A stretch of DNA of 64,000 nt from Blastococcus saxobsidens DD2 (GTDB lineage Bacteria; Actinomycetota; Actinomycetes; Mycobacteriales; Geodermatophilaceae), in NCBI RefSeq assembly GCF_000284015.1, contig NC_016943.1, forward strand, positions 3,327,541 through 3,391,540. Reading direction: 5' to 3'. A model generated the notes under the pieces. That model had not been told where the DNA came from. It ran no database searches and was given only the letters and a program-made list of their open reading frames with translations. Positions 17,633 to 27,800 of the stretch are shown here, one piece after another. The position numbers and the translations under genes are program-made. Numbering within the stretch: the stretch's first letter is position 1; each line of letters opens with the position of its first letter.

Positions 17633-19285
17633 TCAGTGGGTCTGCGCGAGCGAGTCCAGCAGTCGTCGTGCGACCGCCTCCCCTCCGACCCGCCGGATCA
17701 GGTCCATATCCCCGCACACGACGAGCAGGTCGCGGGCACGGGACAGCGCGACGTAGAGCATCTCCTTCGCGCGCGCCTCGTCCCGGAAGCCGTTGACGGC
17801 CAGCACGACGGCCGGCCGCTCCAGCCCCTTGAAGCCGAGCACGTGCCCGTAGAAGACCTCGTCGTCCTGCCAGAACGTCTCCCAGTAGGCGTCCTGACCG
17901 TCCTCCTGGCGCTCCCGCTGCACGGGATGCCGCTGGTGCGTCGTCAGCAGCGCCACCGACTCCGGCGGCCACCCGTCACCCAGCAGTGCGTCGGCGACGT
18001 CGTCGGCCGCCTCGACGGCGTCCTCCGACGAGCACTGGATGAACCGCACCGGCACACCGGACGAGCCCCGGATCCGCATCTGCTCCGGCGCGAGGCTGGA
18101 GAAGGTGCCGGCGATCTGCTTGGTGTTGCGCAGGTTCTCATTGAGCGGGATGGGCATCAGGTCGACGGTCGGCCGTCCCTGCCTGGCGAAGATCCGCTGG
18201 CCCTCGTCGGAGAAGACGTACAGCGAGCCGGCGTCGGGGTCACGAAGCGCCGCCAGCACGGCGTCCCACCAGCTCTGGGCGAAGTCCTGCCCCTCGTCGA
18301 TGACGATCGCGTCGAACCGTTCGCCCTCCGGGAGCTCCGCCGCGAGCGACACCATCGCCGCGGGCAGGAACTCCTCCCAGTAGCGGCTGTCGTCGTCCGA
18401 GCCCGGAGCCACGCCCCAGCCGATGCCGAGGTTGTGGAAGGTGCCGACGTAGCCCGGCCGTTGCCGCTTCGGCAGCGTCTCGACGCGTCGCTTGAGGAAC
18501 TCGGCCAGGCCGCGCGAGTAGCACATGATCGCGACCCGCTGACCGTCCGCGGCGAGGCGACGGGCCTTCTCGACGGCCAGCCAGGTCTTCCCGGAGCCGG
18601 CGCCGCCCCGGATCTCCACCCGGGGAAACGACGCCAGCAGGTCGAGGACCTTGGCCTGGTCCCTGGTGAGCAGGTCGCAGGCGGCCTCGCGCTCGGCGAG
18701 CTGGGCGAGCAGGTGCTGCTGCGGGATGGCGGTGCCGGCCAGGCAGTCGACGAGCGCCTCGACGTCCTCGGCGGACGGCGGGTCGGGCTCGTCGCGGACC
18801 TTGTCCAGCGCGGCCCTGATCCGGGCGGCGGCGTGCGGGATGTCGGTCGTGTCGATCGCCATCCAGCGGGCGAGGCCGGGCGCCATGAAGTCCGATGCCA
18901 GCGTGGTGGCCGGCAGCGCGACGAGGTGCGCCGTCCGGGGCCGGCCGGCGGACCAGCGCGGGTGCTCGGCGAGGTAGTCGCACAGCAGGTACTTGCAGGA
19001 GACGGCCTGGTCGACCGGGTGGATCACCCGGTCGGTGCCGTCCCCGCCCTGCCGCCACTCCCCCCGCTGCAGGGAGACGCTGCCGCCCTTGACCTCGACG
19101 ACGGCGACGCCCACGCCGGGCCAGGCGACGACGACGTCGGCCTCGCGGTCCTGCGAGCGACCGCTCAGCCGGACGTTGCAGAAGACGGCCGCGTCGTCGG
19201 GCAGCTGGTCGCGCAGCGTCCGGACGAACAGCTCTTCGGAGGCGTGGGCGAACTGCGGGTCGTCGGGGAACAGGCGGGCGGTCAC
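17633..19285 (-). CDS. NERD nuclease-domain / UvrD-like helicase
   Basis: 550 residues. An N-terminal NERD nuclease-related domain has EADVVVAWPGVGVAVVEVKGG (Asp, then Glu-x-Lys). A superfamily-1 helicase follows: Walker A IRGGAGSGKTWLAVEKA near 225-240, Walker B FDAIVIDEGQDF, NENLRNTKQIAGTF (motif IV region), VLGFKGLERPAVVLAVNG (motif V) and ALSRARDLLVVCGD (motif VI). It probably unwinds or processes nucleic acid in repair or defence; the family has no fixed role. Its GTG start overlaps the DnaQ-like gene stop by four bases, and a small partner follows 10 bp downstream, so this is an operon. Confidence 0.85.
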   Translation of the reverse strand: MTARLFPDDPQFAHASEELFVRTLRDQLPDDAAVFCNVRLSGRSQDREADVVVAWPGVGVAVVEVKGGSVSLQRGEWRQGGDGTDRVIHPVDQAVSCKYLLCDYLAEHPRWSAGRPRTAHLVALPATTLASDFMAPGLARWMAIDTTDIPHAAARIRAALDKVRDEPDPPSAEDVEALVDCLAGTAIPQQHLLAQLAEREAACDLLTRDQAKVLDLLASFPRVEIRGGAGSGKTWLAVEKARRLAADGQRVAIMCYSRGLAEFLKRRVETLPKRQRPGYVGTFHNLGIGWGVAPGSDDDSRYWEEFLPAAMVSLAAELPEGERFDAIVIDEGQDFAQSWWDAVLAALRDPDAGSLYVFSDEGQRIFARQGRPTVDLMPIPLNENLRNTKQIAGTFSSLAPEQMRIRGSSGVPVRFIQCSSEDAVEAADDVADALLGDGWPPESVALLTTHQRHPVQRERQEDGQDAYWETFWQDDEVFYGHVLGFKGLERPAVVLAVNGFRDEARAKEMLYVALSRARDLLVVCGDMDLIRRVGGEAVARRLLDSLAQTH

Positions 19286-20583
19286 GTGCGTGCCCCGGTC
19301 ACCGAGAGCGCCTCCCAGAACACCGCCTCGCTGATCACCCGGACGCCGAGCGCCCGCGCCTTGCTGGCCTTGCCCGACTGGGAGTGCGGGTCGGCGCAGA
19401 CGAGGACGCCGGTCTGCTTCGACACCGACGACATCGGCCGCAGGCCGGCGTCCCGGGCGGCCTGCTCGAGTTCGTCGCGGGTGCGGCTCATGGCTCCGGT
19501 GAAGACGATCCGGTCACCGGGCGAGAACACCTCGGCCCGCCGGGGCAGCGAGACCTGCGCGCCGCTGCGGACGACCGACAGCGCCAGGTCGACGTCCTTG
19601 CTGCGCATGCCGAGCAGCGCCGCCACGCGCTCGAGGTCAGCGCGCTCACCCTCGGTGACGAGACCGTCGGCGTACGCGGCGGTGGCCAGCGCCTCCAGGT
19701 AGATGCGGTGCGCGGCCGTCACGTGGTCGGGCCCGCAGCCGAGCTCGCCGGCGAGTGAAGCCAGCTGGTCGGCCTCGGTGACGCTGACCAGCCGGTCCTC
19801 CAGCACCTGGTCCAGCACGGTCAGGTACGGCGCCATGCTGGGCGGCGCGTCGTCCAGCGCCGGCAGGGAGGCGACGAGGCCGGCGAGATAGCCGTCCCGT
19901 TCGCGGACGGCGGCGGTCGCGGCGTCGCGGGGCAGCGTCCGGCACGGCGGACACGTGCTGCCGTCCGCGTACGCGGTCGCGGCGGCGACCAGGTCGGCCC
20001 AGCCGCCGTCGAGGGCCTCGAAGCCGCGGTAGCTGCCGTCGTCGGCGAAATCGACCCGGACACCCGCACCGGCCAGCGATCCGCCACCGAGGTCGGAGGC
20101 GAGCATGGCCAGCATGAGCTCCGCGGTGGCGCGGGCGTCGTGCAGCGCGGCGTGGCCGTGCACGAGCGGGATGTCGAGGAAGCCGCACAGCGCCTGGAGC
20201 GACCGGGTGCCGGACCCGAAGAACAGCGGTGCCAGGCGCATGGTGCACAGCGACGGCGACAAGGCGGTCGGCAGCCCGGCGCGGCCGAACTCGCGGGCGA
20301 GGAAGCGCAGGTCGAACAGCGCGTTGTGGGCGACGAGGACCCGGCCGACGAGCAGCGAGCGCAGGTGCTGTGCGACGTCGGCGAAGGCTGGCGCGTCGAC
20401 GACGTCGCCGGCGCTGATGCCGTGCAGCCCGGTCGGGCCGACGTCCCGGCCCGGGTTGACCAGGGTCTCGAACTCGGCCTCGACCTCGCCGCGGTCGTCG
20501 AGCAGGACGACGCCGATCTCCACGACCCGGTCGGTCCGCGGGGACAGGCCGGTGGTCTCCACGTCGACGACGGCAACGGTCAC
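19282..20583 (-). CDS. DnaQ-like DEDDh exonuclease with TerB-like and BRCT domains
   Basis: 433 residues from the GTG at 20583; AAGGAG sits six bases upstream, so the longer frame to 20643 is rejected. The N-terminal 170 residues are a DEDDh 3'-5' exonuclease: VVDVETTGLSP (Exo I Asp-Glu), LVAHNALFDLRFL (Exo II), HAALHDARATAELM (Exo III with His and Asp). The middle part (DAPPSMAPYLTVLDQVLEDRLVS, ALATAAYADGLVTEGERADLERVAALL) looks TerB-like. The C-terminus is a BRCT domain: PGDRIVFTGAMSRTRDELEQAARDAG, SKQTGVLVCADP, SGKASKARALGVRVISEAVFWEAL. A DNA-repair-type exonuclease, translationally coupled to the helicase. Confidence 0.88.
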   Translation of the reverse strand: MTVAVVDVETTGLSPRTDRVVEIGVVLLDDRGEVEAEFETLVNPGRDVGPTGLHGISAGDVVDAPAFADVAQHLRSLLVGRVLVAHNALFDLRFLAREFGRAGLPTALSPSLCTMRLAPLFFGSGTRSLQALCGFLDIPLVHGHAALHDARATAELMLAMLASDLGGGSLAGAGVRVDFADDGSYRGFEALDGGWADLVAAATAYADGSTCPPCRTLPRDAATAAVRERDGYLAGLVASLPALDDAPPSMAPYLTVLDQVLEDRLVSVTEADQLASLAGELGCGPDHVTAAHRIYLEALATAAYADGLVTEGERADLERVAALLGMRSKDVDLALSVVRSGAQVSLPRRAEVFSPGDRIVFTGAMSRTRDELEQAARDAGLRPMSSVSKQTGVLVCADPHSQSGKASKARALGVRVISEAVFWEALSVTGART

Positions 20584-20755
20584 GACGGCTCCTTCGCGCT
20601 CGCGGCCGGACGTCGACCGAAGGGTGCGGACGCGGCGGACCATGACACAGCGGGGCGACGGAACCGCGGGTTTCGGGCCGTACCGGTCCGCACCCGCCCC
20701 ACCAGCCCCAGGGCACCCGCAGGCGTCCCCTCCGGTCCCTGCAGAACGGCCGGGG

Positions 20756-21403
20756 TCACTCGTACGCGTCGCCGAAGGCGGCGACGCACTGCGCGCACGA
20801 GCTCTTGGAGGCGACGAACGCCTCGGGCGCGGTGGGCCGGCGGCAGGTCCGGCACCAGCGGAACGACCGGCGCCGGCCGGACGCGATGGCCTCGGCCATC
20901 TCGGCGACGAGATGCGGCTGGTGGAGGAGGTCGTCGCGGCTGAACCGCGGCTCCTCCCCGGTCAGCGGGTCGGGGTGGCGCCGCCCCCAGCCGGTGAGCG
21001 GCCGGTCCAGGACGAACCACGGGCCGAGGACCCCGACCGCGAGCTGCGCCGGCTCCCCGCTGACGAACCACTGCGCCATGCCCTCGCCGCGCGACATGGG
21101 CTCGCGCCGCCAGCCGGTGCCCAGGGCGCACACGAGGTCGACGTACTCGACGTCCAGCAGCCCGGCCAACTCGGCCTCGTCCGCGGTGGGGTCGGAGGCG
21201 CTCCCCCACTCCAGCCCGCAGCTACGGCAGACGAAGTCCGCCGTCTCCCCCGGCATCATCACGCATCCGCCGAGTGCCACGACGCCGCGCTCGGCCTGCT
21301 CGAAGTCGTCCCCGACCGGCATCCCGTAGACGACCGGGACCGAGTCCTCCTTGCCGCATTCCGGGCACACCCGCCCCGCCTGCACACCTACCGATCCGCC
21401 CAT
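20756..21403 (-). CDS. Hypothetical protein with two zinc ribbons
   Basis: 215 residues from the ATG at 21403, preceded by GGGGAG. The first ribbon is CPECGKEDSVP paired with VCRSCGLEWG; the second, at the C-terminus, is RWCRTCRRPTAPEAFVASKSSCAQC. The central section (GEGMAQWFVSGEPAQLAVGVLGPWFVLDRPLTGWGRRHPDP) is unassigned. Probably cytosolic and zinc-binding. The family is unknown to me. The longer frame to 21523 lacks support. Confidence 0.6.
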   Translation of the reverse strand: MGGSVGVQAGRVCPECGKEDSVPVVYGMPVGDDFEQAERGVVALGGCVMMPGETADFVCRSCGLEWGSASDPTADEAELAGLLDVEYVDLVCALGTGWRREPMSRGEGMAQWFVSGEPAQLAVGVLGPWFVLDRPLTGWGRRHPDPLTGEEPRFSRDDLLHQPHLVAEMAEAIASGRRRSFRWCRTCRRPTAPEAFVASKSSCAQCVAAFGDAYE

Positions 21404-21567
21404 GCCACTCCCCTGATTCGTGCCGTCCCGTGACGGCAGTGGCGGACGATGGCAGGCACCACCGACAACGACCGGCCGCCCGGGCAGGGTTCGCCGCAGT
21501 GCCACCCGATCAGTCGACGGCACGTCCGCCCGGTCGCCGGCTGACCACCTCGGCCAGACTGCCCGTC

Positions 21568-22350
21568 ATGGAGTTCGAGGCCTTCTACCTGCCGCTGGGC
21601 GAGAACCGGTTCGCGCCCACCCGGGCGACCGAGAGCCCGTGGGACCACAGCGCCCAGCACGGCGGACCGCCGTCCGCGCTGCTGGCCCACGTGGCCGCCG
21701 ACGCCGCCCGGGCGACCGGTGCGGGCTCCCGCCCGGCGCGGATCAGCGTCGACTTCTTCGGCGCCATCCCCCGTCGCGAGCTGGCCGTCGAGGTATCCCC
21801 CGTACGACCCGGACGGCGGATCGACCTGACCGAGGCGGTGATGACCGTGGCGGGCCGCACCGTCGCCGTCGCGCGCGTGTGGTCGCTCGCCGTCGGGCCC
21901 ACACCGCCGGTGGTCACCGAGCTCACCCCGCCACCCGCCGTCCCCGACTCCTCGCCCGAGGTGTTGTTCGGCCTACCTGACTGGGGTTACGGGCAGGCCA
22001 TCGAGTGGCGCTACACCGCCGGGTCGCCGGAGGACCCCGGGCCGGCCGACGTCTGGACCCGGGTGCGCGTCCCCCTGGTCGCCGGCCTGCCCCTCACCGG
22101 CCTCGACCGCGCGCTCATCGCCGCCGACGCCGCCAACGGCATCTCCGTGGAGCTGCCCATCGACAGCTGGTGGTCCATCCCGCCGGGGATGACCACCCAC
22201 CTGACCCGAGAGCCGGACGGCGAGTGGGTGCACCTGGCCTGCTGCACGCAGATCGCCGCCGACGGCATCGGGCTGTGCCACGGCGAGCTCTCCGACGTGC
22301 GCGGCTCGATCGGCGAGGTCGCCCAGCCGCTGCTCGTCCAGGCCCGCTGA
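21568..22350 (+). CDS. Acyl-CoA thioesterase family protein (double hot-dog)
   Basis: 260 residues from ATG 21568 (MEFEAFYLPLGENRFAPTRATESPWD). Hallmarks of the TesB-like double hot-dog fold: HGGPPSALLAHVAADAAR near 33-50, RISVDFFGAIPRRELAVEVSPVRPGRRIDLTEAVMTVAGRTVAVARVW in the first hot dog, and LIAADAANGISVELPI, WVHLACCTQIAADGIGLCHGELSDVRG in the second. Such proteins hydrolyse acyl-CoA thioesters. It is followed 65 bp later by the ADP-ribosylglycohydrolase fusion, on the same strand. Confidence 0.85.
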   Translation: MEFEAFYLPLGENRFAPTRATESPWDHSAQHGGPPSALLAHVAADAARATGAGSRPARISVDFFGAIPRRELAVEVSPVRPGRRIDLTEAVMTVAGRTVAVARVWSLAVGPTPPVVTELTPPPAVPDSSPEVLFGLPDWGYGQAIEWRYTAGSPEDPGPADVWTRVRVPLVAGLPLTGLDRALIAADAANGISVELPIDSWWSIPPGMTTHLTREPDGEWVHLACCTQIAADGIGLCHGELSDVRGSIGEVAQPLLVQAR

Positions 22351-22415
22351 CGAAGCCACGAGCCTCATTCGGCGCCGCACGCACGCGCGGCACCGCCGTC
22401 GGCCAGGATGCCGGA

Positions 22416-23819
22416 GTGACCCCGCGCATGCACCGCTCCCACCGAGTGGCCGGCGCGCTCGTCGGCTCGGCCGTCGGCGACGCCCTCGGCGCACCGTTCG
22501 AGTTCGGACCGCCCGGGCAGTTCTCCACCCGCTTCCCGGTGCCGGCGCGGGGATCGAAGACGGAGATGTGCGGCGGTGGCTCGCTGGACTGGGAGCCGGG
22601 TGAGTTCACCGACGACACCCAGATGGCGCTGCTCGTGGCGACGTCACTGGTGGAGCGCGGCGGGCTGGACGAGGCCGACGTCTTCGAGCGGTTCCGCACC
22701 TGGGCGGCCGCCGGGCCGCCGGACATCGGCAACCAGACGCGCGCCGTCCTGGGCTCGGGCCGGCCCTGGGACGTCGCCGCGGCCGAGCACTTCGCCCGCT
22801 CCGGGCACGCGGCCGGCAACGGCTCGCTGATGCGGACGACGCCCGCCGCCATCCGGTTCTCCCGGGACGGGCGGGAGCCGACCATGGACGCCGCCCGGCG
22901 GATCTCCGCGCTCACCCACGGCGACCCGTCGGCCGGTGAGGGCTGCGCGGTCTTCCACGAGCTGATGCGGGTGGCGCTGGACGGCGACGACCCGCTGGCG
23001 GCGATCCCCTCGGCGCTGGAGGCGGTGCTGCCCGAACACCGCGAGCGGTGGGCGACCGTGCTGGCGCCGGCCTGGACGCCTGACCAGGCCACCGAGTCGA
23101 ACGGCGCGGTGTGGCCGACGCTCGGCCAGGCGGTGTGGGCCCTGCGGAACGGTCGCGACTTCGCCGAGGTGCTGCGGCTGGTGATCGACCTCGGCGGGGA
23201 CACCGACGCGGTGGCCTGCGTCGCCGGCGGACTGGCCGGCGCGGTGTACGGGATGGGTGGCGTCCCGAGCCGGTGGGCGTCGGTGGTGCACGGACGGGTG
23301 CCCGGGCACGGAGGTCGCGTCTGGCATCTGGCTGACCTGCAGCAGCTCGCTGCCACGCTGGACGGCGGGGTGCAGCAGAACTACGACCCGGGCGTGATTC
23401 CGCGGATCGGCCCGACCGAGGTGCTGCCCGGCATCTGGGCCGGCAATCTCGACGGCGCCCGGTACAGCGAGGAGGATTTCGCGGTCATCTCGCTGTGCCG
23501 GCTCGGCGAGCCGTTCCCGCACCCGGTGCACCGGATGGCGTACATCGCCGACAACGAGCACAACGCCGACCTCGACGTCATGCTCGCCGACGTTCTCGAT
23601 GACATGGCCGCGCTGCAGCAGGAGGGGCACCGGCTGCTCGTGCACTGCCACGGCGGCGCCTCACGAACCGGGCTCGTGCTGCGCGGCTGGCTGGTGCGCG
23701 AGAAGGGGATGTCGGTCGAGGAGGCCACGGCGCACGTCGCCGAGCGCTGGCCGCACCTCGGGCTGTGGAACGACAGCTTCACCGCTGCGCTGCAGCGACT
23801 GTCCAAGGCTGGCCGGTAG
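22416..23819 (+). CDS. ADP-ribosylglycohydrolase fused to a dual-specificity phosphatase
   Basis: 467 residues. GTG 22416 has AGGA seven bases upstream; an in-frame ATG at 22428 is an alternative. Residues 1-320 are a DraG/ARH-type ADP-ribosylglycohydrolase: GALVGSAVGDALGAPFEFG, the first metal motif FTDDTQMALL near 63, GNGSLMRTTPAAI, SALTHGDPSAGEG, and the second metal motif LGGDTDAVACVAGGLAGAVYG near 258. Residues about 325-467 are a cysteine phosphatase: EVLPGIWAGNLDGARYSEEDFAVISLCRLGE, an upstream Asp-rich YIADNEHNADLD, and the P-loop HCHGGASRTG near 410-419 (Cys-x5-Arg). One polypeptide can thus remove ADP-ribose and phosphate. It may act on ADP-ribosylated protein or nucleic acid; the substrate is unknown. 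Confidence 0.85.
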   Translation: MTPRMHRSHRVAGALVGSAVGDALGAPFEFGPPGQFSTRFPVPARGSKTEMCGGGSLDWEPGEFTDDTQMALLVATSLVERGGLDEADVFERFRTWAAAGPPDIGNQTRAVLGSGRPWDVAAAEHFARSGHAAGNGSLMRTTPAAIRFSRDGREPTMDAARRISALTHGDPSAGEGCAVFHELMRVALDGDDPLAAIPSALEAVLPEHRERWATVLAPAWTPDQATESNGAVWPTLGQAVWALRNGRDFAEVLRLVIDLGGDTDAVACVAGGLAGAVYGMGGVPSRWASVVHGRVPGHGGRVWHLADLQQLAATLDGGVQQNYDPGVIPRIGPTEVLPGIWAGNLDGARYSEEDFAVISLCRLGEPFPHPVHRMAYIADNEHNADLDVMLADVLDDMAALQQEGHRLLVHCHGGASRTGLVLRGWLVREKGMSVEEATAHVAERWPHLGLWNDSFTAALQRLSKAGR

Positions 23820-24009
23820 GAACGGCAGGGCGGAATCAAGGACCGCCCAGCCGACCCAGGCGCCATCTCGAACTGCACCGGGCGGAGCGGGCGCTCGAGG
23901 TGGCCTCCGGGTGGCGGCGTGGGAGGCCGTCCCGCCGTTCGATGGCGCGTGACGCGGCGGCCACGGCGTCCATCAGGTCCAGGCTCGGCGTTACGACGAC
24001 CGCACCCAG

Positions 24010-24786
24010 TCACGACGACGCTGCGCCATCTCGGCCGCACGGGGTCTGCAAGCCGACGATGGCGGTATATGCGGGGTGGTCGCTCAGCTTGCGGCCTTCC
24101 CAGGCGGGCCTGTGCACGCCGGCGATCTGCTCGCCGGCCACGAGGCAAGAGCTCACGGCCAGGTGGTCGATCGAGTACATGCCGGGGTCTAGGTGCTCGG
24201 CCCGCTCCGTCAAGACCAGCAGACCGAGGAAGCTGAAGCCCTCGCGGAGTGCCTTCTGACCCTCGACGGTCGCGCCCTCGAACGGCCGGTTCAGGTGCTG
24301 GTTGAAGTCACCACCCCAGATCAAGGGCTCACCGTCCTGTCGTTCGGAGTCGATCCGACGAACGTGGTGGTCGAGGATGTGGCGGAACTTCTCGGCCTGG
24401 CCGCCGCCCGGGAGCCGCGGCCACAAATCTCCGGGGTTTTTCCACGGAAGGACCGAACAGGCGACCAGGACGGTTGGCAACTTCGCGTCATCGACCTGGA
24501 GGCGGGCCAGCACCAAGCTCTCCTCCCCCGCATGTTCCGGGTCACCCGCGGTCCGCAAGGGGACGTGAGGAAGGCATGTGTCGATACCGGCCCACCGCTG
24601 CTTGCCCGGATCGAACTGTCTCTCCGGTGAGACGATGAGCTCGCGACCTCGAGGTCTCCAGTCCGCGTGCACCTCGGCCAGCAGCCAGACGTCGACTCCC
24701 AGGTGCTGGATCCACGCGGCCTTGTCCGAGGCGGGGGTCGAGGTGATGGATGAACGCAGGTTGACATTCCAGGTTCCGATGAGCAA
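24010..24786 (-). CDS. Endonuclease/exonuclease/phosphatase (EEP) family protein
   Basis: 258 residues. The start is a TTG at 24786, with AAGGAG five bases before it; the long open frame beyond it is antisense to the neighbouring helicase gene and has no support. EEP motifs in order: IGTWNVNLRS (N-terminal Asn), VWLLAEVHADW (Glu metal ligand), LIWGGDFNQHL (Asp-x-Asn), MYSIDHLAV (Asp-His) and KLSDHPAYTAIVG (final Ser-Asp-His). All catalytic residues are present. The fold cleaves phosphodiester bonds in nucleic acids or lipids; no signal peptide is seen, so DNA or RNA is more likely. 86 bp upstream ends the TM0106-type nuclease-helicase on the same strand. Confidence 0.85.
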   Translation of the reverse strand: MLIGTWNVNLRSSITSTPASDKAAWIQHLGVDVWLLAEVHADWRPRGRELIVSPERQFDPGKQRWAGIDTCLPHVPLRTAGDPEHAGEESLVLARLQVDDAKLPTVLVACSVLPWKNPGDLWPRLPGGGQAEKFRHILDHHVRRIDSERQDGEPLIWGGDFNQHLNRPFEGATVEGQKALREGFSFLGLLVLTERAEHLDPGMYSIDHLAVSSCLVAGEQIAGVHRPAWEGRKLSDHPAYTAIVGLQTPCGRDGAASS

Positions 24787-24872
24787 CGGGACTCCTTGCG
24801 TGCAGGGCTTCAGGGCGAGAGGCGCCCGGTAAGGCGAGGGGACGAACCGGCGGTCGAGGTGCGCCCGCCTCC

Positions 24873-27800
24873 TCAGCCGACGACGGTCGCCATCTCGACG
24901 AGTCGGCACAGCGCGTTGACCTGGCGCAACTGCTCCGGAGTGCGCACCGCGGCATCGAGCAGCTGCTCGCTCATCACCACGACCGCCAGCGCCTTCGCCC
25001 GCGAGACAGCGACGTTGAGCCGGTGCAGGTCGTAGAGGAACGAGACGCCGCGCGGGGCGTCCTCCGCGCTGGTCGACGTCATCGAGTAGATGACGACCGG
25101 CGCTTCCTGGCCCTGGAACTTGTCGACCGTCCCGACCCGCGCGCCGTCCGGCAGCAGCTCGCGGATGAGCCCGACCTGGTGGTTGTACGGCGCGACGACC
25201 AGCACGTCGCCGGCGCCGACCGGCCGCTCGACGCCGACAGCGTCCACCCATCCCACGCCCTGCAGCGAGCGCCACAGCTCCGCGACCGCCGCCGCTTCGT
25301 CGGCGCAGGCCGCCGCCGACGGCTTCCCGTGCTCCACCAACCGGACGGCGAGCCCGCTGCCGGAGACGGCTGCCCCGTCCAGGACGGCGATCCGCTCACG
25401 TCCGGCCGCTGACTCCAGCCGCCCTTCGTAGGCGAGATCGGAGACGAATGCGGTCAGCGCCGGGTGCATCCGGTAGGTGCGGTCGAGGAACACGCCGCGG
25501 TCTGCGGGCACGGTGGCGTGGCCCTCGAGCAGGTGCTCGAGGGCCGAGCACCCCGAGTCGCCAGGGTGCAGCGCCTGGATCGGCTGGGCCAGCTGCTGCG
25601 GGTCCCCGAGCAGGACGAGCGACTTCGCCGAGCGGGCGACGGCGACGGCGTTGGCCAGCGAGAACTGCCCGGCTTCGTCGACGATGAGCACGTCGACGGC
25701 CTCGGCCAGGTCGGACCGGCACCAGAACCAGGAGGTGCCGCCGACCAGCGACACCGACCCGCTGAGCAGCCGGTCGGCGACGTCGTCGCCGTCCTTCGAC
25801 CACTCCACGCCCGGGGCGCCACAGGACTGGCGTTCCTCGCACTTCTGCAGCGCCGGCCGGCCGACCGCCGTCAGCACGTTGCCGATGACCGCGTGCGAGG
25901 TGGCGGTGACGCCGACGGTCTTGCCGGCGTCGAGCAGCTCACGGATGAGCCGTGACGCCGCCCGCGTCTTCCCGCTGCCCGGCGGCCCCTGCACGGCCAG
26001 GACCTCCCCGTCCAGCGCGAGGCCGATCCGGACGACGGCGTCCCCGGCCTCCTCCCCCGGCAGCCGCCGGGTGTCCGCGGGGACGACGCGGTCGAGCAGC
26101 GCCCGCGCGAGCGAGGGGCGGCCGGCGAGGACGTCCTCGGCCGTGGCGGCGATCGACTCCCGCATCGGGCGGTCGTCGAGCGGACCTTCCGGCCCGAGAC
26201 CACGAGGGCCGGCGGGCGGCTTGGTGCTCTTGACCACGACCCGGCCGGCGACGGGGTCGATCTCACGGACCTCACCGACCCGGACCCGGGTGTCGACGTC
26301 GAAGGCTTTCGAGCCGACCGAGAGCTTCGTGTCCTGCGGCGGGAAGGTGAAGGCGTAGAGCTTGCTCTTCTTCTCGGCGCCGATCTCACCGCCGCCGGAC
26401 AGACCACCGATCGCCGTTCGGTCCTCGATCAGTTCCTCGTCCTCGAGGTCGCCACGGCTGAAGAACTCCCACCAGCCGGGGCGGGCTTCGCGGCGGTGCC
26501 ACTGCACGAGGTCGCCGAGCAGGTCCTGCCGGCGTTCCTGGAGCCGCTCGACCAGCGCGAGCTCGGCAACCTCGGCGTCCGCCCGTGGCGCGGGACCGGT
26601 CACCTCGGGCACGGTGGGGCGCGACTGGGGGCCGTGCAGCGCCTCGAGCTCGGTCCGCTGGGCCTCCAGCCAGTCGTGCAGCTCGCGGGTGGAGTCGACG
26701 TCGTCCTTGTTGTAGTCCTCGATCGACTGCAGGCGGGCGGGATCGCGGTCGGTCAACCACTTCTCGTACTCGACGACGCTGGACATGGCGTCGGCGACGT
26801 CGCCGGTGTGCTCGCGCCCGTAGAACGCCTCGACCTTCTTGATGGAGTACGAGTCCTTGCTGATCCGCATCGACTGGCGGACGACGGGATAGAGGTCGAC
26901 GAATCGCTGGGCCCGCAGCAGCTGGTCGAGCTCGGCTTCGCGGACGCCGTACCGGGCGGTGAGCCGCTTGAGCGCGCTGACCTCGTAGGCGGCGTAGTGG
27001 TAGACGTGCATGCCCGGGTCTGCACGCCAGGCGGCCACGATGCGATCGAGCAGGTCGGCGACCATGTGGCGTTCGGCGTCGCGGTCGTGCGCCCACAGGG
27101 CGGTGAAGTCTCCGGCGCGGTCGCCGAGACCGGCGAGGTACTCGAGCCCGTCGCCGTCCCCGGAGAGCGGGTCACCCTCGAAGTCGAGGTAGAGGTCGCC
27201 GGGGCTGGGTTCGGGCAGTCGCAGCAGGCCCTGGGCCACCTGCGGCGGCAGGAGCGTGCGGGTGGGGATGCCGGCTTCCCGGCCGCGCAGCTGCTCCCGG
27301 GCCTGCTCCCGCAGGCGTTCGCGGATTCCCCGACTGATCCCGGAGGCCTTGAGGATCTCGTCGGAGGCGTCGGCGAGCTGCTCGAGGGTGGCGACGCCGA
27401 CGTCCCGTAGTGCCGCCCGGTGGTCGCGGCGCATGCCGGCGACCAGGCTGAGGTCGTCGCCGGCACGCAGTTCGCCTGCGCAGCGCAGCTGCCACGCGCA
27501 CCGGTCGCAGTAGGCGACGGGGACGGGTTCGGTAGGCGGGACGTCGGCGGCGAAGCCCTCCAGCCGGGTGCGGGCGCGACGGGCGTAGGCGGCGACGTCG
27601 ACCAGCCGCCACGGGTGCCCCTCGCCGTCACCGGTGACCACGGAGATGTGCTCGGGTTCGCGGCCCTGCAGGATGGCGAGCCGGTCGGCGTAGGTGGCCA
27701 TCTGCAGCAGGGCCGGCACCTTGATGCGGCGGGCGAGCTTGGCGTCGGCGACCTCGTAGGACCACTCCCCCAGGTCCGAGGGAGCCTCCGTGCGGAGGAG

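Noticed and set aside
24787..25275. Upstream part of a 421-codon minus frame leading into the EEP nuclease
   Set aside because: It overlaps the nuclease-helicase gene in another frame and is low-complexity. The TTG at 24786 with AAGGAG is the better start.
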